NCBI GenBank assembly: GCA_030533445.1 | Contig: JARPUW010000271.1 | Location: 62,001 to 126,000, forward strand | Direction: 5' to 3' | DNA: 64,000 nucleotides | Source of the DNA: Cyprinodon diabolis | Lineage: Eukaryota > Chordata > Actinopteri > Cyprinodontiformes > Cyprinodontidae | Shown: positions 6,560 to 19,577 of the stretch, piece after piece | Numbering within the stretch: the first letter of the stretch is position 1 | Layout of the letters: each line of letters begins with the position of its first letter | Translations under genes and position numbers: made by a program | The notes under the pieces: model-generated | Databases searched by the model: none | What the model was told of the DNA's origin: nothing | What the model saw: the letters and a program-made list of their open reading frames with translations, nothing else

Positions 6560-9183
6560 GAGGCTTTTATTCTGTAGAGTCCTTGTAGTCTTATTTTGAA
6601 AGTCTATCATGAATGTGCATCAAAAGATGGGTCACGCCCAGCAGTGATATAGAATCCATTTCCAAATGTTAAATCACTGGTTTTCCATGTTATTAGGTGA
6701 ATAGTTGCTGTATTACAGAGTAAATGGGAGACTTTTATTGTGAAATTTGCTCTGGGGTGTGTTTTGAAAAGGTCACTAGAGTCTAATAAAAACAACCTGG
6801 AAGAGTTTGGGTCATAATGTTGAGCCATTTGCATCAATTAATGCATTAGTATAATCTAGAGGCTTTTATTTTGTAGGGTCGCTGGAGTCTTATTTTGAAA
6901 GTCCAACAGAGTTGTGTTTATAGAAAATGTTCAGACCCGTCAATGATAGTTGATTAGTTTCCAATCGTTAAATCACTCTTTTTCCATGTTATTAGGGCAG
7001 TAGATGAAGCGGAAATGGGAGGCTTTTATTTTGAAATTTGCTATAGGGTGTGTTTTAAACAGTCTCCTAGAGTCTTTTCTCTAAAACGGGGTTGAGTTTG
7101 GGTCATAATGTTGAGCCATATAGGGCAATAAATATATGTAAAAAATATAGAGGCTTTTATTTTGTAGGGTCCCTGGAGTCTTATTTTGAAAGTCTATCAG
7201 TGCTGAGTGGCAAGGGAAGTGTCATGGACAGCAGTCATATAGTATCCATTTCCCAATGTTAAATCAGTCCTTTCACCCTCCATTAGATTAATATGTGCTG
7301 TTTAAAACAGCAGAGGTAAAATCTCTTTGAAGCTTGGTAACCTTGACAACGCTTAACGAGCCTCTCACTGACACAGACAACAGCTGCACTCACTATTGGT
7401 TTCTTCTTCCCAGGCTTTTTTGTATGGGAAGAACGGCACCGAACAAACGACTACTGATCAAAAACCGTATGAGTTATTCAAAAAACATTTTCACCATGAG
7501 CATCAGCAATCCTTCGACTCCAACTATACCAACTTTGGTGTATGTGTGTCATTCAGAAAAATATTTATGACGAGTTGAAAACACATAGTCTGATTCGTTT
7601 CTCTCCCATCTTCAGCTCAAAAAGAATAGAGAAAGGCTGAAACTCTCATCGACTTTAGGTTGGTCTGGAGGGTTTTTAAGGAAAAGTATTAATCCTACCG
7701 TAATTCCGAAGACATTGTGTGAGTCCAGAGGTTTCAGTCTACAAACTGACCAAAAATGGTGACTGTAGCTCCAAATATGTGGCCGTGAGGGCGAGAATAA
7801 GATGTTTGATCTGAAAAAAATGGCCGCCTCACACTAAGATTTCAGCAGCTGCACTCTAGCAGGCTGCTGCAGAAGCTAACTGTCAGCTAGCTTCCAGGTG
7901 CTTACCCTCCGAACAAACGACTGCTGAGCAAAAACCGTAAAAGATATCTGAAAAATTCTTTCAGTGAAAGCAACATCTATCCTTTGTCTCAGACTGGGGT
8001 AACCTTCATGTCTGTAGGTCTTTCACAACCCAAAACGAAGCACAAACAAAATGGTTGGCCCACCTGCTCCTCCCTTTCTTTTAACTGCAGGACCTCACTC
8101 TCACTCACCTTTTAGCTGCTAAAGCACCCCTCCGAACAAACGACTGCTGAGTAAAAACCGTAAAAGGTATCTGAAAAATTCTTTTTATCTAAGCGACAGC
8201 TATATCTTGTCTTCGATTGGAGTAACTTTCATGGCTGTAGGTCATCTACAAACTGAATGGGAAGAGAAAGAAAAAGAAAAAACGTTTCATCACACATAAG
8301 CTTCTAATTGAGCTAGCTGCAGCAGGTCACTGTCACTCAGCTTTCAGGTGCTTAAAATGTCCTCCAAACAAACGACTGCTGAGCAAAAACCGTATGAGTT
8401 ATTCAAAAAATTTTTTCACCGTGAGCGTCAGTCATCCTTCGACTCCAACTATGCCAACTTTGGTGTATGTGTGTCATTCAGAAAAATATTTATGACGAGT
8501 TTAAAACACATAGTCTGATTCGTTTTTCTCCCCTCTTCTGCTCCAAAACCAATGAAAAACGGCTCTGATTTTCATCGACTTTAGGTCGGTCTGGAGGGTT
8601 TTTAAGGAAAAGTATTAATCCTACCGTAATTCCGAAGATATTGTGTGGGTCCAGAGATTTCAGTCTACAAACTGACCAAAAATGGTGACTCTAGCTATAA
8701 ATATGTGGCCGTGAGGGCGAGTTTAAAATGTTTTTTTGTGTTTAAAAAACGCCTGCCTCACACTCTAGCTTTTCAGTTGCTCCACTCTAGCAGGCTGGAT
8801 TTTGCTAAAACTTTGTGGCGCTTGAGGTCTGATTATACAAAAACCGTAGCAGTTATCAACATACCGTCTTCAGTTTTAAATAGACGAAGGATTTATCTAC
8901 AAACTGAGCTTCAAACTGTTTTTCTAGGTGAATGTATGCCGACACAGTGAAGTGCTGTTTTTTATGCTTTTTTTTTCCTCTCCCCATTCATTTCCTATGG
9001 GATTTTTTTGCGACGTTTTCGCTAATAATTCGCAAACCTTCGGACTAATGAGAAAGTTTTATACAAGCACACATCACCCCATTGGTCCCGACGCGTGTGC
9101 CAACTTTGGGCCCGATCCGCCAAACCGTGCGGGACTAGTTACGCGCCGAAGTTTTGGGTATACGGGAGAATTATAATAATAAT

Positions 9184-9315
9184 AATAATACGCGGAATAA
9201 ATATGTGCAATAGTAGTAGGTGGGCCATGCCTTCGGCATGTGGCCCCCCAATAATACGCGGAATAAATATGTGCAATAGTAGTAGGTGGGCCATGCCTTC
9301 GGCATGTGGCCCCCC
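9184..9315. repeat. 66-bp hairpin repeat, 2 copies (unit 3)
   Basis: Monomer opens AATAATACGCGGAATAAATA, has a hairpin CATGCC-TTC-GGCATG, and ends GTGGCCCCCC. The copies start at 9184 and 9250. Preceded by two extra TAA triplets. Confidence 0.95.
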
Positions 9316-9588
9316 AACTAGAAAATTTCTAAAGAAATTTTGAGGGGGGCCACCTACTGCCCGTATGGGGAACCGGGCCAATACGGCCCTGGCCAGTGAC
9401 GTCGGGGCTCCCCAGACCAACTGCTTACGCCTTAGAGGGCTGCTGAGGGAAGGAAAGAGGGCTAGGTCATGGGCAAAGAGAGCTGTGTGCCACTTGTGCT
9501 GAAATCTGGGAAATAGACGTGCACAGCGTATGATGCACAAGGGTAATATGGGTTGTCCATATTGAACCGCAGTGGGTAAAGCCCAGTT

Positions 9589-9745
9589 GGCGGGCTTCGC
9601 CCGCCTGCTAGGAGCCATCTCAGTGAAGAAAAAAATCACCAATGGCGGGCTCTGCCCGCCTTCTAATAGCCATTGCAGTGATGAAATCACCATTGGCGGG
9701 CTCCGCCCTCCTTCTAAGAGCCATTGCAGTGATGAAATCACCAAT
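9589..9745. repeat. F array, unit 3 (3 hairpins, 157 bp)
   Basis: Lacks one 51-bp and the 27-bp monomer. The third hairpin is broken: its right arm reads GCCCTCC. CTAATAGCC replaces CTAAGAGCC in one spacer. Confidence 0.93.
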
Positions 9746-9788
9746 GGCAATGAGCAATATGCCAGAATGTATGAGTGTGTATAAGGAA

Positions 9789-12700
9789 GAGGCTTTTATT
9801 CTGTAGAGTCCTTGTAGTCTTATTTTGAAAGTCTATCATGAATGTGCATCAAAAGATGGGTCACGCCCAGCAGTGATATAGAATCCATTTCCAAATGTTA
9901 AATCACTGGTTTTCCATGTTATTAGGTGAATACTTGCTGTATTACAGAGTAAATGGGAGACTTTTATTGTGAAATTTGCTCTGGGTGTGTTTTGAAAAGG
10001 TCACTAGAGTCTAATAAAAACAACCTGGAAGAGTTTGGGTCATAATGTTGAGCCATTTGCATCAATTAATGCATTAGTATAATCTAGAGGCTTTTATTTT
10101 GTAGGGTCGCTGGAGTCTTATTTTGAAAGTCCAACAGAGTTGTGTTTATAGAAAATGTTCAGACCCGTCAATGATAGTTGATTACTTTCCAATCGTTAAA
10201 TCACTCTTTTTCCATGTTATTAGGGCAGTAGATGAAGCGGAAATGGGAGGCTTTTATTTTGAAATTTGCTATAGGGTGTGTTTTAAACAGTCTCCTAGAG
10301 TCTATTCTCTAAAACGGGGTTGAGTTTGGGTCATAATATTGAGCCATATAGGGCAATAAATATATGTAAAAAATATAGAGGCTTTTATTTTGTAGGGTCC
10401 CTGGAGTCTTATTTTGAAAGTCTATCAGTGCTGAGTGGCAAGGGAAGTGTCATGGACAGCAGTCATATAGTATCCATTTCCCAATGTTAAATCAGTCCTT
10501 TCACCCTCCATTAGATTAATATGTGCTGTTTAAAACAGCAGAGGTAAAATCTGTTTGAAGCTTGGTAACCTTGACAACGCTTAACGAGCCTCTCACTGAC
10601 ACAGACAACAGCTGCACTCACTATTGGTTTCTTCTTCCCAGGCTTTTTTGTATGGGAAGAACGGCAACGAAAACAAACGACTACTGATCAAAAACCGTAT
10701 GAGTTATTCAAAAAACATTTTCACCATGAGCATCAGCAATCCTTCGACTCCAAGTATACCAACTTTGGTGTATGTGTGTCATTCAGAACAATATTTATGA
10801 CGACTTGAAAACACATAGTCTGATTCGTTTCTCTCCCATCTTCAGCTCAAAAAGAATGGAGAAAGGCCGAAACTCATCGACTTTAGGTTGGTCTGGAGGG
10901 TTTTTAAGGAAAAGTATTAATCCTACCGTAATTCCGAAGACATTGTGTGAGTCCAGAGGTTTCAGTCTACAAACTGACCAAAAATGGTGACTGTAGCTCC
11001 AAATATGTGGCCGTGAGGGCGAGAATAAGATGTTTGATCTTAAAAAAATGGCCGCCTCACACTAAGATTTCAGCAGCTGCACTCTAGCAGGCTGCTGCAG
11101 AAGCTAACTGTCAGCTAGCTTCCAGGTGCTTACCCTCCGAACAAACGACTGCTGAGCAAAAACCGTAAAAGATATCTGAAAAATTCTTTCAGTGAAAGCA
11201 ACATCTATCCTTTGTCTCAGACTGGGGTAACCTTCATGTCTGTAGGTCTTTCACAACCCAAAACGAAGCACAAACAAAATGGTTGGCCCACCTGCTCCTC
11301 CCTTTGTTTGAACTGCAGGACCTCACTCTCACTCACCTTTTAGCTGCTAAAGCACCCCTCCGAACAAACGACTGCTGAGTAAAAACCGTAAAAGGTGTCT
11401 GAAAAATTCTTTTTATCTAAGCGACAGCTATATCTTGTCTTCAATTGGAGTAACTTTCATGGCTGTAGGTCATCTACAAACTGAATGGGAAGAGAAAGAA
11501 AAAGAAAAAACGTTTCATCACACCTAAGCTTCTAATTGAGCTAGCTGCAGCAGGTCACTGTCACTCAGCTTTCAGGTGCTTAAAATGTCCTCCGAACAAA
11601 CGACTGCTGAGCAAAAACCGTATGAGTTATTCAAAAAATTTTTTCACCGTGAGCGTCAGTCATCCTTCGACTCCAACTATGCCAACTTTGGTGTATGTGT
11701 GTCATTCAGAAAAATATTTATGACGAGTTTAAAACACATAGTCGGATTCGTTTTTCTCCCCTGTTCTGCTCCAAAACCAATGAAAAACGGCTCTGATTTT
11801 CATCGACTTTAGGTCGGTCTGGAGGGTTTTTAAGGAAAAGTATTAATCCTACCGTAATTCCGAAGATATCGTGTGGGTCCAGAGATTTCAGTCTACAAAC
11901 TGACCAAAAATGGTGACTCTAGCTATAAATATGTGGCCGTGAGGGCGAGTTTAAAATGTTTTTTTGTGTTTAAAAAACGCCTGCCTCACACTCTAGCTTT
12001 TCAGTTGCTCCACTCTAGCAGGCTGGATTTTGCTAAAACTTTGTGGCGCTTGAGGTCTGATTATACAAAAACCGTAGCAGTTATCAACATACCGTCTTCA
12101 GTTTTAAATAGACGAAGGATTTATCTACAAACTGAGCTTCAAACTGTTTTTCTAGGTGAATGTATGGCGACACAGTGAAGTGCTGTTTTTTATGCTTTTT
12201 TTTCCCTCTCCCCATTCATTTCCTATGGGATTTTTTTGCGACGTTTTCGCTAATAATTCGCAAACCTTCGGACTAATGAGAAAGTTTTATACAAGCACAC
12301 ATCACCCCATTGGTCCCGACGCGTGTGCCAACTTTGGGCCCGATCCGCCAAACCGTGCGGGACTAGTTACGCGCCGAAGTTTTGGGTATACGGGAGAATT
12401 ATAATAACTAGAAAATTTCTAAAGAAATTTTGAGGGGGGCCACCTACTGCCCGTCTGGGGAACAGGGCCAATACGGCCCTGGCAAGTGATGTCGGGGCTC
12501 CCCAGACCAACTGCTTACGCCTTTGAGGGCTGCTGAGGGAAGGAAAGAGGGCTAGGTCATGGGCAAAGAGAGCTGTGTGCCACTTGTGCTGAAATCTGGG
12601 AAATAGACGTGCACAGCGTATGATGCAAAAGGGTAATATGGGTTGTCCATATTGAACCGCAGTGGGTAAAGCTCAGTTGGTGGGCTCCGCCCGCCTGCTA

Positions 12701-12929
12701 GGAGCCCTTGCAGCGATGAAAAAAATCACCAATGGCGGGCTCTGCCCGCCTGCTAAGAGCCATTGCAGTGATGAAATCACCAATGGCGGGCTCCGCCCGC
12801 CTTCTAAGAGCCATTGCAGTGATGAAATCACCAATGGCGGGCTCCGCCCGCCTTCTAAGAGCCATTGCAGTGATGAAATTACAAATGGCAATGAGCAATA
12901 TGCCAGAATGTATGAGTGTGTATAAGGAA
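9789..12929 (+). repeat. Macrosatellite unit 4 (3141 bp)
   Basis: No 66-bp repeat; four F hairpins of the 208-bp array type. Its B1 start reads GGCAACGAAAACAAACG, not GGCACCGAACAAACG, as in units 5, 7 and 15. Its E block has CAGGGCC, which lengthens the inner E hairpin arm to six pairs. Confidence 0.97.
12679..12886. repeat. F array, unit 4 (4 hairpins, 208 bp)
   Basis: First left arm GGTGGGC (a G-T mismatch in DNA, a G-U pair in RNA). No short monomer. The last spacer has ATTACAAATGGC instead of ATCACCAATGGC, which weakens the second hairpin. Confidence 0.94.
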
Positions 12930-15900
12930 GAGGCTTTTATTCTGTAGAGTCCCTGGAGTCTTATTTTGAAAGTCTATCATGGAAGTGCATCTAAAGATGG
13001 GTCATGCCCAGCAGTTATATAGAATCAATTTCCAAATGTTAAATCACTGGTTTTCCATGTTATTAGGTGAATAGTTGCTGTATTACAGAGTAAATGGGAG
13101 ACTTTTATTGTGAAATTTGCTCTGGGTGTGTTTTGAAAAGGTCACTAGAGTCTAATAAAAACAACCTGGAAGAGTTTGGGTCATAATGTTGAGCCATTTG
13201 CATCAATTAATGCATTAGTATAATCTAGAGGCTTTTATTTTGTAGGGTCGCTGGAGTCTTATTTTGAAAGTCCAACAGAGTTGTGTTTATAGAAAATGTT
13301 CAGACCCGTCAATGATAGTTGATTACTTTCCAATCGTTAAATCACTCTTTTTCCATGTTATTAGGACAGTAGATGAAGCGGAAATGGGAGGCTTTTATTT
13401 TGAAATTTGCTATAGGGTGTGTTTTAAACAGTCTCCTAGAGTCTATTCTCTAAAACGGGGTTGAGTTTGGGTCATAATATTGAGCCATATAGGGCAATAA
13501 ATATATGTAAAAAATATAGAGGCTTTTATTTTGTAGGGTCCCTGGAGTCTTATTTTGAAAGTCTATCAGTGCTGAGTGGCAAGGGAAGTGTCATGGACAG
13601 CAGTCATATAGTATCCATTTCCCAATGTTAAATCAGTCCTTTCACCCTCCATTAGATTAATATGTGCTGTTTAAAACAGCAGAGGTAAAATCTGTTTGAA
13701 GCTTGGTAACCTTGACAACGCTTAACGAGCCTCTCACTGACACAGACAACAGCTGCACTCACTATTGGTTTCTTCTTCCCAGGCTTTTTTGTATGGGAAG
13801 AACGGCAACGAAAACAAACGACTACTGATCAAAAACCGTATGAGTTATTCAAAAAACATTTTGACCATGAGCATCAGCAATCCTTCGACTCCAAGTATAC
13901 CAACTTTGGTGTATGTGTGTCATTCAGAACAATATTTATGACGACTTGAAAACACATAGTCTGATTCGTTTCTCTCCCATCTTCAGCTCAAAAAGAATGG
14001 AGAAAGGCTGAAACTCATCGACTTTAGGTTGGTCTGGAGGGTTTTTAAGGAAAAGTATTAATCCTACCGTAATTCCGAAGACATTGTGTGAGTCCAGAGG
14101 TTTCAGTCTACAAACTGACCAAAAATGGTGACTGTAGCTCCAAATATGTGGCCGTGAGGGCGAGAATAAGATGTTTGATCTTAAAAAAATGGCCGCCTCA
14201 CACTAAGATTTCAGCAGCTGCACTCTAGCAGGCTGCTGCAGAAGCTAACTGTCAGCTAGCTTCCAGGTGCTTACCCTCCGAAAAAACGACTGCTGAGCAA
14301 AAACCGTAAAAGATATCTGAAAAATTCTTTCAGTGAAAGCAACATCTATCCTTTGTCTCAGACTGGGGTAACCTTCATGTCTGTAGGTCTTTCACAACCC
14401 AAAACGAAGCACAAACAAAATGGTTGGCCCACCTGCTCCTCCCTTTGTTTGAACTGCAGGACCTCACTCTCACTCACCTTTTAGCTGCTAAAGCACCCCT
14501 CCGAACAAACGACTGCTGAGTAAAAACCGTAAAAGGTGTCTGAAAAATTCTTTTTATCTAAGCGACAGCTATATCTTGTCTTCAATTGGAGTAACTTTCA
14601 TGGCTGTAGGTCATCTACAAACTGAATGGGAAGAGAAAGAAAAAGAAAAAACGTTTCATCACACCTAAGCTTCTAATTGAGCTAGCTGCAGCAGGTCACT
14701 GTCACTCAGCTTTCAGGTGCTTAAAATGTCCTCCGAACAAACGACTGCTGAGCAAAAACCGTATGAGTTATTCAAAAAATTTTTTCACCGTGAGCGTCAG
14801 TCATCCTTCGACTCCAACTATGCCAACTTTGGTGTATGTGTGTCATTCAGAAAAATATTTATGACAAGTTTAAAACACATAGTCGGATTCGTTTTTCTCC
14901 CCTCTTCTGCTCCAAAACCAATGAAAAACGGCTCTGATTTTCATCGACTTTAGGTCGGTCTGGAGGGTTTTTAAGGAAAAGTATTAATCCTACCGTAATT
15001 CCGAAGATATTGTGTGGGTCCAGAGATTTCAGTCTACAAACTGACCAAAAATGGTGACTCTAGCTATAAATATGTGGCCGTGAGGGCGAGTTTAAAATGT
15101 TTTTTTGTGTTTAAAAAACGCCTGCCTCACACTCTAGCTTTTCAGTTGCTCCACTCTAGCAGGCTGGATTTTGCTAAAACTTTGTGGCGCTTGAGGTCTG
15201 ATTATACAAAAACCGTAGCAGTTATCAACATACCGTCTTCAGTTTTAAATAGACGAAGGATTTATCTACAAACTGAGCTTCAAACTGTTTTTCTAGGTGA
15301 ATGTATGGCGACACAGTGAAGTGCTGTTTTTTATGCTTTTTTTTCCCTCTCCCCATTCATTTCCTATGGGATTTTTTTGCGACGTTTTCGCTAATAATTC
15401 GCAAACCTTCGGACTAATGAGAAAGTTTTATACAAGCACACATCACCCCATTGGTCCCGACGCGTGTGCCAACTTTGGGCCCGATCCGCCAAACCGTGCG
15501 GGACTAGTTACGCGCCGAAGTTTTGGGTATACGGGAGAATTATAATAACTAGAAAATTTCTAAAGAAATTTTGAGGGGGGCCACCTACTGCCCGTCTGGG
15601 GAACCGGGCCAATACGGCCCTGGCAAGTGATGTCGGGGCTCCCCAGACCAACTGCTTATGCCTTTGAGGGCTGCTGAGGGAAGGAAAGAGGGCTAGGTCA
15701 TGGGCAAAGAGAGCTGTGTGCCACCTGTGCTGAAATCTGGGTAATAGACGTGCACAGCGTATGATGCACAAGGGTAATATGGGTTGTCCATATTGAACCG
15801 CAGTGGGTAAAGCTCAGTTGGTGGGCTCCGCCCGCCTGCTAGGAGCCCTTGCAGCGATGAAAAAAATCCCCAATGGCGGGCATTGCCCGCCTGCTAAGAG

Positions 15901-16125
15901 CCATTGCAGTGATGAAATCACCAATGGCGGGCTCCGCCCGCCTGCTAGGAGCCATTGCAGTGATGAAAAAAATCACCATTGGCGGGCTCCGCCCGCCTCC
16001 TAACAGCCATTGCAGTGATGAAATCACCAATGGCGGGCTCCGCCTGCCTTCTAAGAGCCATTGCAGTGATGAAATTACAAATGGCTATAAGCAATATGCC
16101 AGAATGTATGAGTGTGTATAAGGAA
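12930..16125 (+). repeat. Macrosatellite unit 5 (3196 bp)
   Basis: No 66-bp repeat. The F array is the long five-hairpin form with an ATT loop in its second hairpin, shared only with unit 17. Block A carries GCATCTAAAG and CAGTTATAT, shared with units 12, 15, 16 and 21. The B2 motif at 14279 has CCGAAAAAACG, a private change. Confidence 0.97.
15820..16083. repeat. F array, unit 5 (5 hairpins, 264 bp)
   Basis: Distinct long form: second hairpin with loop ATT, a second monomer with a longer A-run, and a last hairpin with GCCTGCC on the right arm. It corresponds to unit 17. Confidence 0.94.
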
Positions 16126-18739
16126 GAGGCTTTTATTTTGTAGAGTCCCTGTAGTCTTATTTTGAAAGTCTATCATGGAAGTGCATCTATAGATGGGTCA
16201 TGCCCAGCAGTGATATAGAATCCATTTCCAAATGTTAAATCGCTGGTTTTCCATGTTATTAGGTGAATAGTTCCTGTATTACAGAGTAAATGGGGGACTT
16301 TTATTGTGAAATTTGCTCTGGGGTGTGTTTTGAAAAGGTCACTAGAGTCTAATAAAAACAACCTGGAAGAGTTTGGGTCATAATGTTGAGCCATTTGCAT
16401 CAATTAATGCATTAGTATAATCTAGAGGCTTTTATTTTGTAGGGTCCCTGGAGTCTTATTTTGAAAGTCCAACAGAGTTGTGTTTAGAGAAAATGTTCAG
16501 ACCCATCAATGATAGTTGATGACTTTCCAATCGTTAAATCACTCTTTTTCCATTTTATTAGGGCAGTAGATGAAGCGGAAATGGGAGGCTTTTATTTTGA
16601 AATTTGCCATAGGGTGTGTTTTAAACAGTCTCCTAGAGTCTATTCTCTAAAATGGGGTTGAGTTTGGGTCATAATGTTGAGCCATATAGGGCAATAAATA
16701 TATGTAAAAAATATAGAGGCTTTTATTTTGAAGGGTCCCTGGAGTCTTATTTTGAAAGTCTATCAGTGCTGAGTGGCAAGGGAAGTGTCATGGACGGCAG
16801 TCATATAGTATCCATTTCCCAATGTTAAATCAGTGCTTTCACCCTCCATTAGATTAATATGTGCTGTTTAAAACAGCAGAGGTAAAATCTGTTTGAAGCT
16901 TGGTAACCTTGACAACGCTTAATGAGCCTCTCACTGACACAGACAACAGCTGCACTCACTATTGGTTTCTTCTTCCCAGGCTTTTTTGTATGGGAAGAAC
17001 GGCACCGAACAAACGACTGCTGAGCAAAAACCGTATGAGTTATTAAAAAAAAAATTTCACCATGAGCATCAGCAATCCTTCGACTCCAACTATACCAACT
17101 TTGGTGTATGTGTGTCATTCAGAACAATATTTATGACGACTTGAAAACACATAGTCTGATTCGTTTTTCTCCCATCTTCAGTTTAAAAAGAATGGAGAAA
17201 GGCTGAAACTCATCGACTTTAGGTTGGTCTGGAGGGTTTTTAAGGAAAAGTATTAATCCTACCGTAATTCCGAAGACATTGTGTGAGTCCAGAGGTTTCA
17301 GTCTACAACCTGACCAAAAATGGTGACTGTAGGTCCAAATATGTGGCCGTGAGGGCGAGAATAAGATGTTTGATCTTAAAAAAATGGCCGCCTCACACTA
17401 AGATTTCAGCAGCTGCACTCTAGCAGGCTGCTGCAGAAGCTAACTGTCAGCTAGCTTCCAGGTGCTTACCCTCCGAACAAACGACTGCTGAGCAAAAACC
17501 GTAAAAGGTATCTGAAAAATTCTTTCAGTGAAAGCAACATCTATCCTTTGTCTCAGACTGGGGTAACCTTCATGTCTGTAGGTCTTTCACAACCCAAAAC
17601 GAAGCAAAAACAAAATGGTTGGCCCACCTGCTCCTCCCTTTCTTTTAACTGCAGGACCTCACTCTCACTCACCTTTCAGCTGCTAAAGCACCCCTCCGAA
17701 CAAACGACTGCTGAGTAAAAACCATAAAAGGTATCTCAAAAATTATTTTTATCTAAGCGACAGCTATATCTTGTCTTCAATTGGAGTAACTTTCATGGCT
17801 GTAGGTCATCTACAACCTGAATGGGAAGAGAAAGAAAAAGAAAAAACGTTTCGTCACACATGAGCTTCTAATTGAGCTAGCTGCAGCAGGTCACTCACCC
17901 AGCTTTGAGGTGCTTAAAATGTCCTCCGAACAAACGACTGCTGAGCAAAAACCGTATGAGTTATTCAAAAAATTTTTTCACCGTGAGCGTCAGTCATCCT
18001 TCGACTCCAACTATGCCAACTTTGGTGTATGTGTGTCATTCAGAAAAATATTTATGACGAGTTTAAAACACATAGTCGGATTCGTTTTTCTCCCCTCTTC
18101 TGCTCCAAAACCAATGAAAAACGGCTCTGATTTTCATCGACTTTAGGTCGGTCTGGAGGGTTTTTAAGGAAAAGTATTAATCCTACCGTAATTCCGAAGA
18201 TATTGTGTGGGTCCAGAGATTTCAGTCTACAAACTGACCAAAAATGGTGACTCTAGCTATAAATATGTGGCCGTGAGGGCGAGTTTAAAATGTTTTTTTG
18301 TGTTTAAAAAACGCCTGCCTCACACTCTAGCTTTTCAGTTGCTCCACTCTAGCAGGCTGGATTTTGCTAAAACTTTGTGGCGCTTGAGGTCTGATTATAC
18401 AAAAACCATAGCAGTTATCAACATACCGTCTTCAGTTTTAAATAGACGAAGGATTTATCTACAAACTGAGCTTTAAACTGTTTTTCTAGGTGAATGTATG
18501 CCGACACAGTGAAGCGCTGTTTTTTATGCTTTTTTTTCCCTCTCCCCATTCATTTCCTATGGGATTTTTTTGCGACGTTTTCGCTAATAATTCGCAAACC
18601 TTCGGACTAATGAGAAAGTTTTATACAAGCACACATCACCCCATTGGTCCCGACGCGTGTGCCAACTTTGGGCCCGATCCGCCAAACCGTGCGGGACTAG
18701 TTACGCGCCGAAGTTTTGGGTATACGGGAGAATTATAAT

Positions 18740-19069
18740 AATAATACGCGGAATAAATATGTGCAATAGTAGTAGGTGGGCCATGCCTTCGGCATGTGGC
18801 CCCCCAATAATACGCGGAATAAATATGTGCAATAGTAGTAGGTGGGCCATGCCTTCGGCATGTGGCCCCCCAATAATACGCGGAATAAATATGTGCAATA
18901 GTAGTAGGTGGGCCATGCCTTCGGCATGTGGCCCCCCAATAATACGCGGAATAAATATGTGCAATAGTAGTAGGTGGGCCATGCCTTCGGCATGTGGCCC
19001 CCCAATAATACGCGGAATAAATATGTGCAATAGTAGTAGGTGGGCCATGCCTTCGGCATGTGGCCCCCC
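18740..19069. repeat. 66-bp hairpin repeat, 5 copies (unit 6)
   Basis: Starts at 18740, 18806, 18872, 18938 and 19004. The copies look identical to each other, which points to recent expansion. Since 66 is 22 codons, frames stay open on both strands across the array. Confidence 0.96.
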
Positions 19070-19342
19070 AACTAGAAAATTTCTAAAGAAATTTTGAGGG
19101 GGGCCACCTACTGCCCGTCTTGGGAACCGGGCCAATACGGCCCTGGCAAGTGACGTCGGGGCTCCCCAGACCAACTGCTTACGCCTTTGAGGGCTGCTGA
19201 GGGAAGGAAAGAGGGCAAGTTCATGGGCAAAGAGAGCTGTGTGCCACTTGTGCTGACATCTGGGAAATAGACGTGCACAGCGTATGATGCACAAGGGTAA
19301 TATGGGTTGTCCATATTGAAACACAGTGGGTAAAGCCCAGTT

Positions 19343-19577
19343 GGCGGGCTTCGCCCGCCTGCTAGGAGCCATCTCAGTGAAGAAAAAAATCACCAATGGC
19401 GGGCTCTGCCCGCCTTCTAAGAGCCATTGCAGTGATGAAATCACCAATGGCGGGCTCCGCCCGCCTGCTAAGAGCCATTGCAGTGATGTAATCACCTTTG
19501 GCGGGCTCCGCCCGCCTGTTACCATTGGCGGGCTCCGCCCGCCTTCTAAGAGCCATTGCAGTGATGAAATCACCAAT
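19343..19577. repeat. F array, unit 6 (5 hairpins, 235 bp)
   Basis: Standard 235-bp form with all arms intact and TTC in the first loop. Confidence 0.95.

Larger units (their letters stand above)
6560..9788 (+). repeat. Macrosatellite unit 3 (3229 bp)
   Basis: Two 66-bp repeats (9184-9315) preceded by two extra TAA triplets, and a shortened F array of only three hairpins. These account for its length against unit 2 (132 + 6 - 78). A TAC-to-TAG change at 6955-6957 interrupts the 66-codon frame seen in most units. The B4 motif has CCAAAC instead of CCGAAC near 8365, a CpG-type change. Confidence 0.97.
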
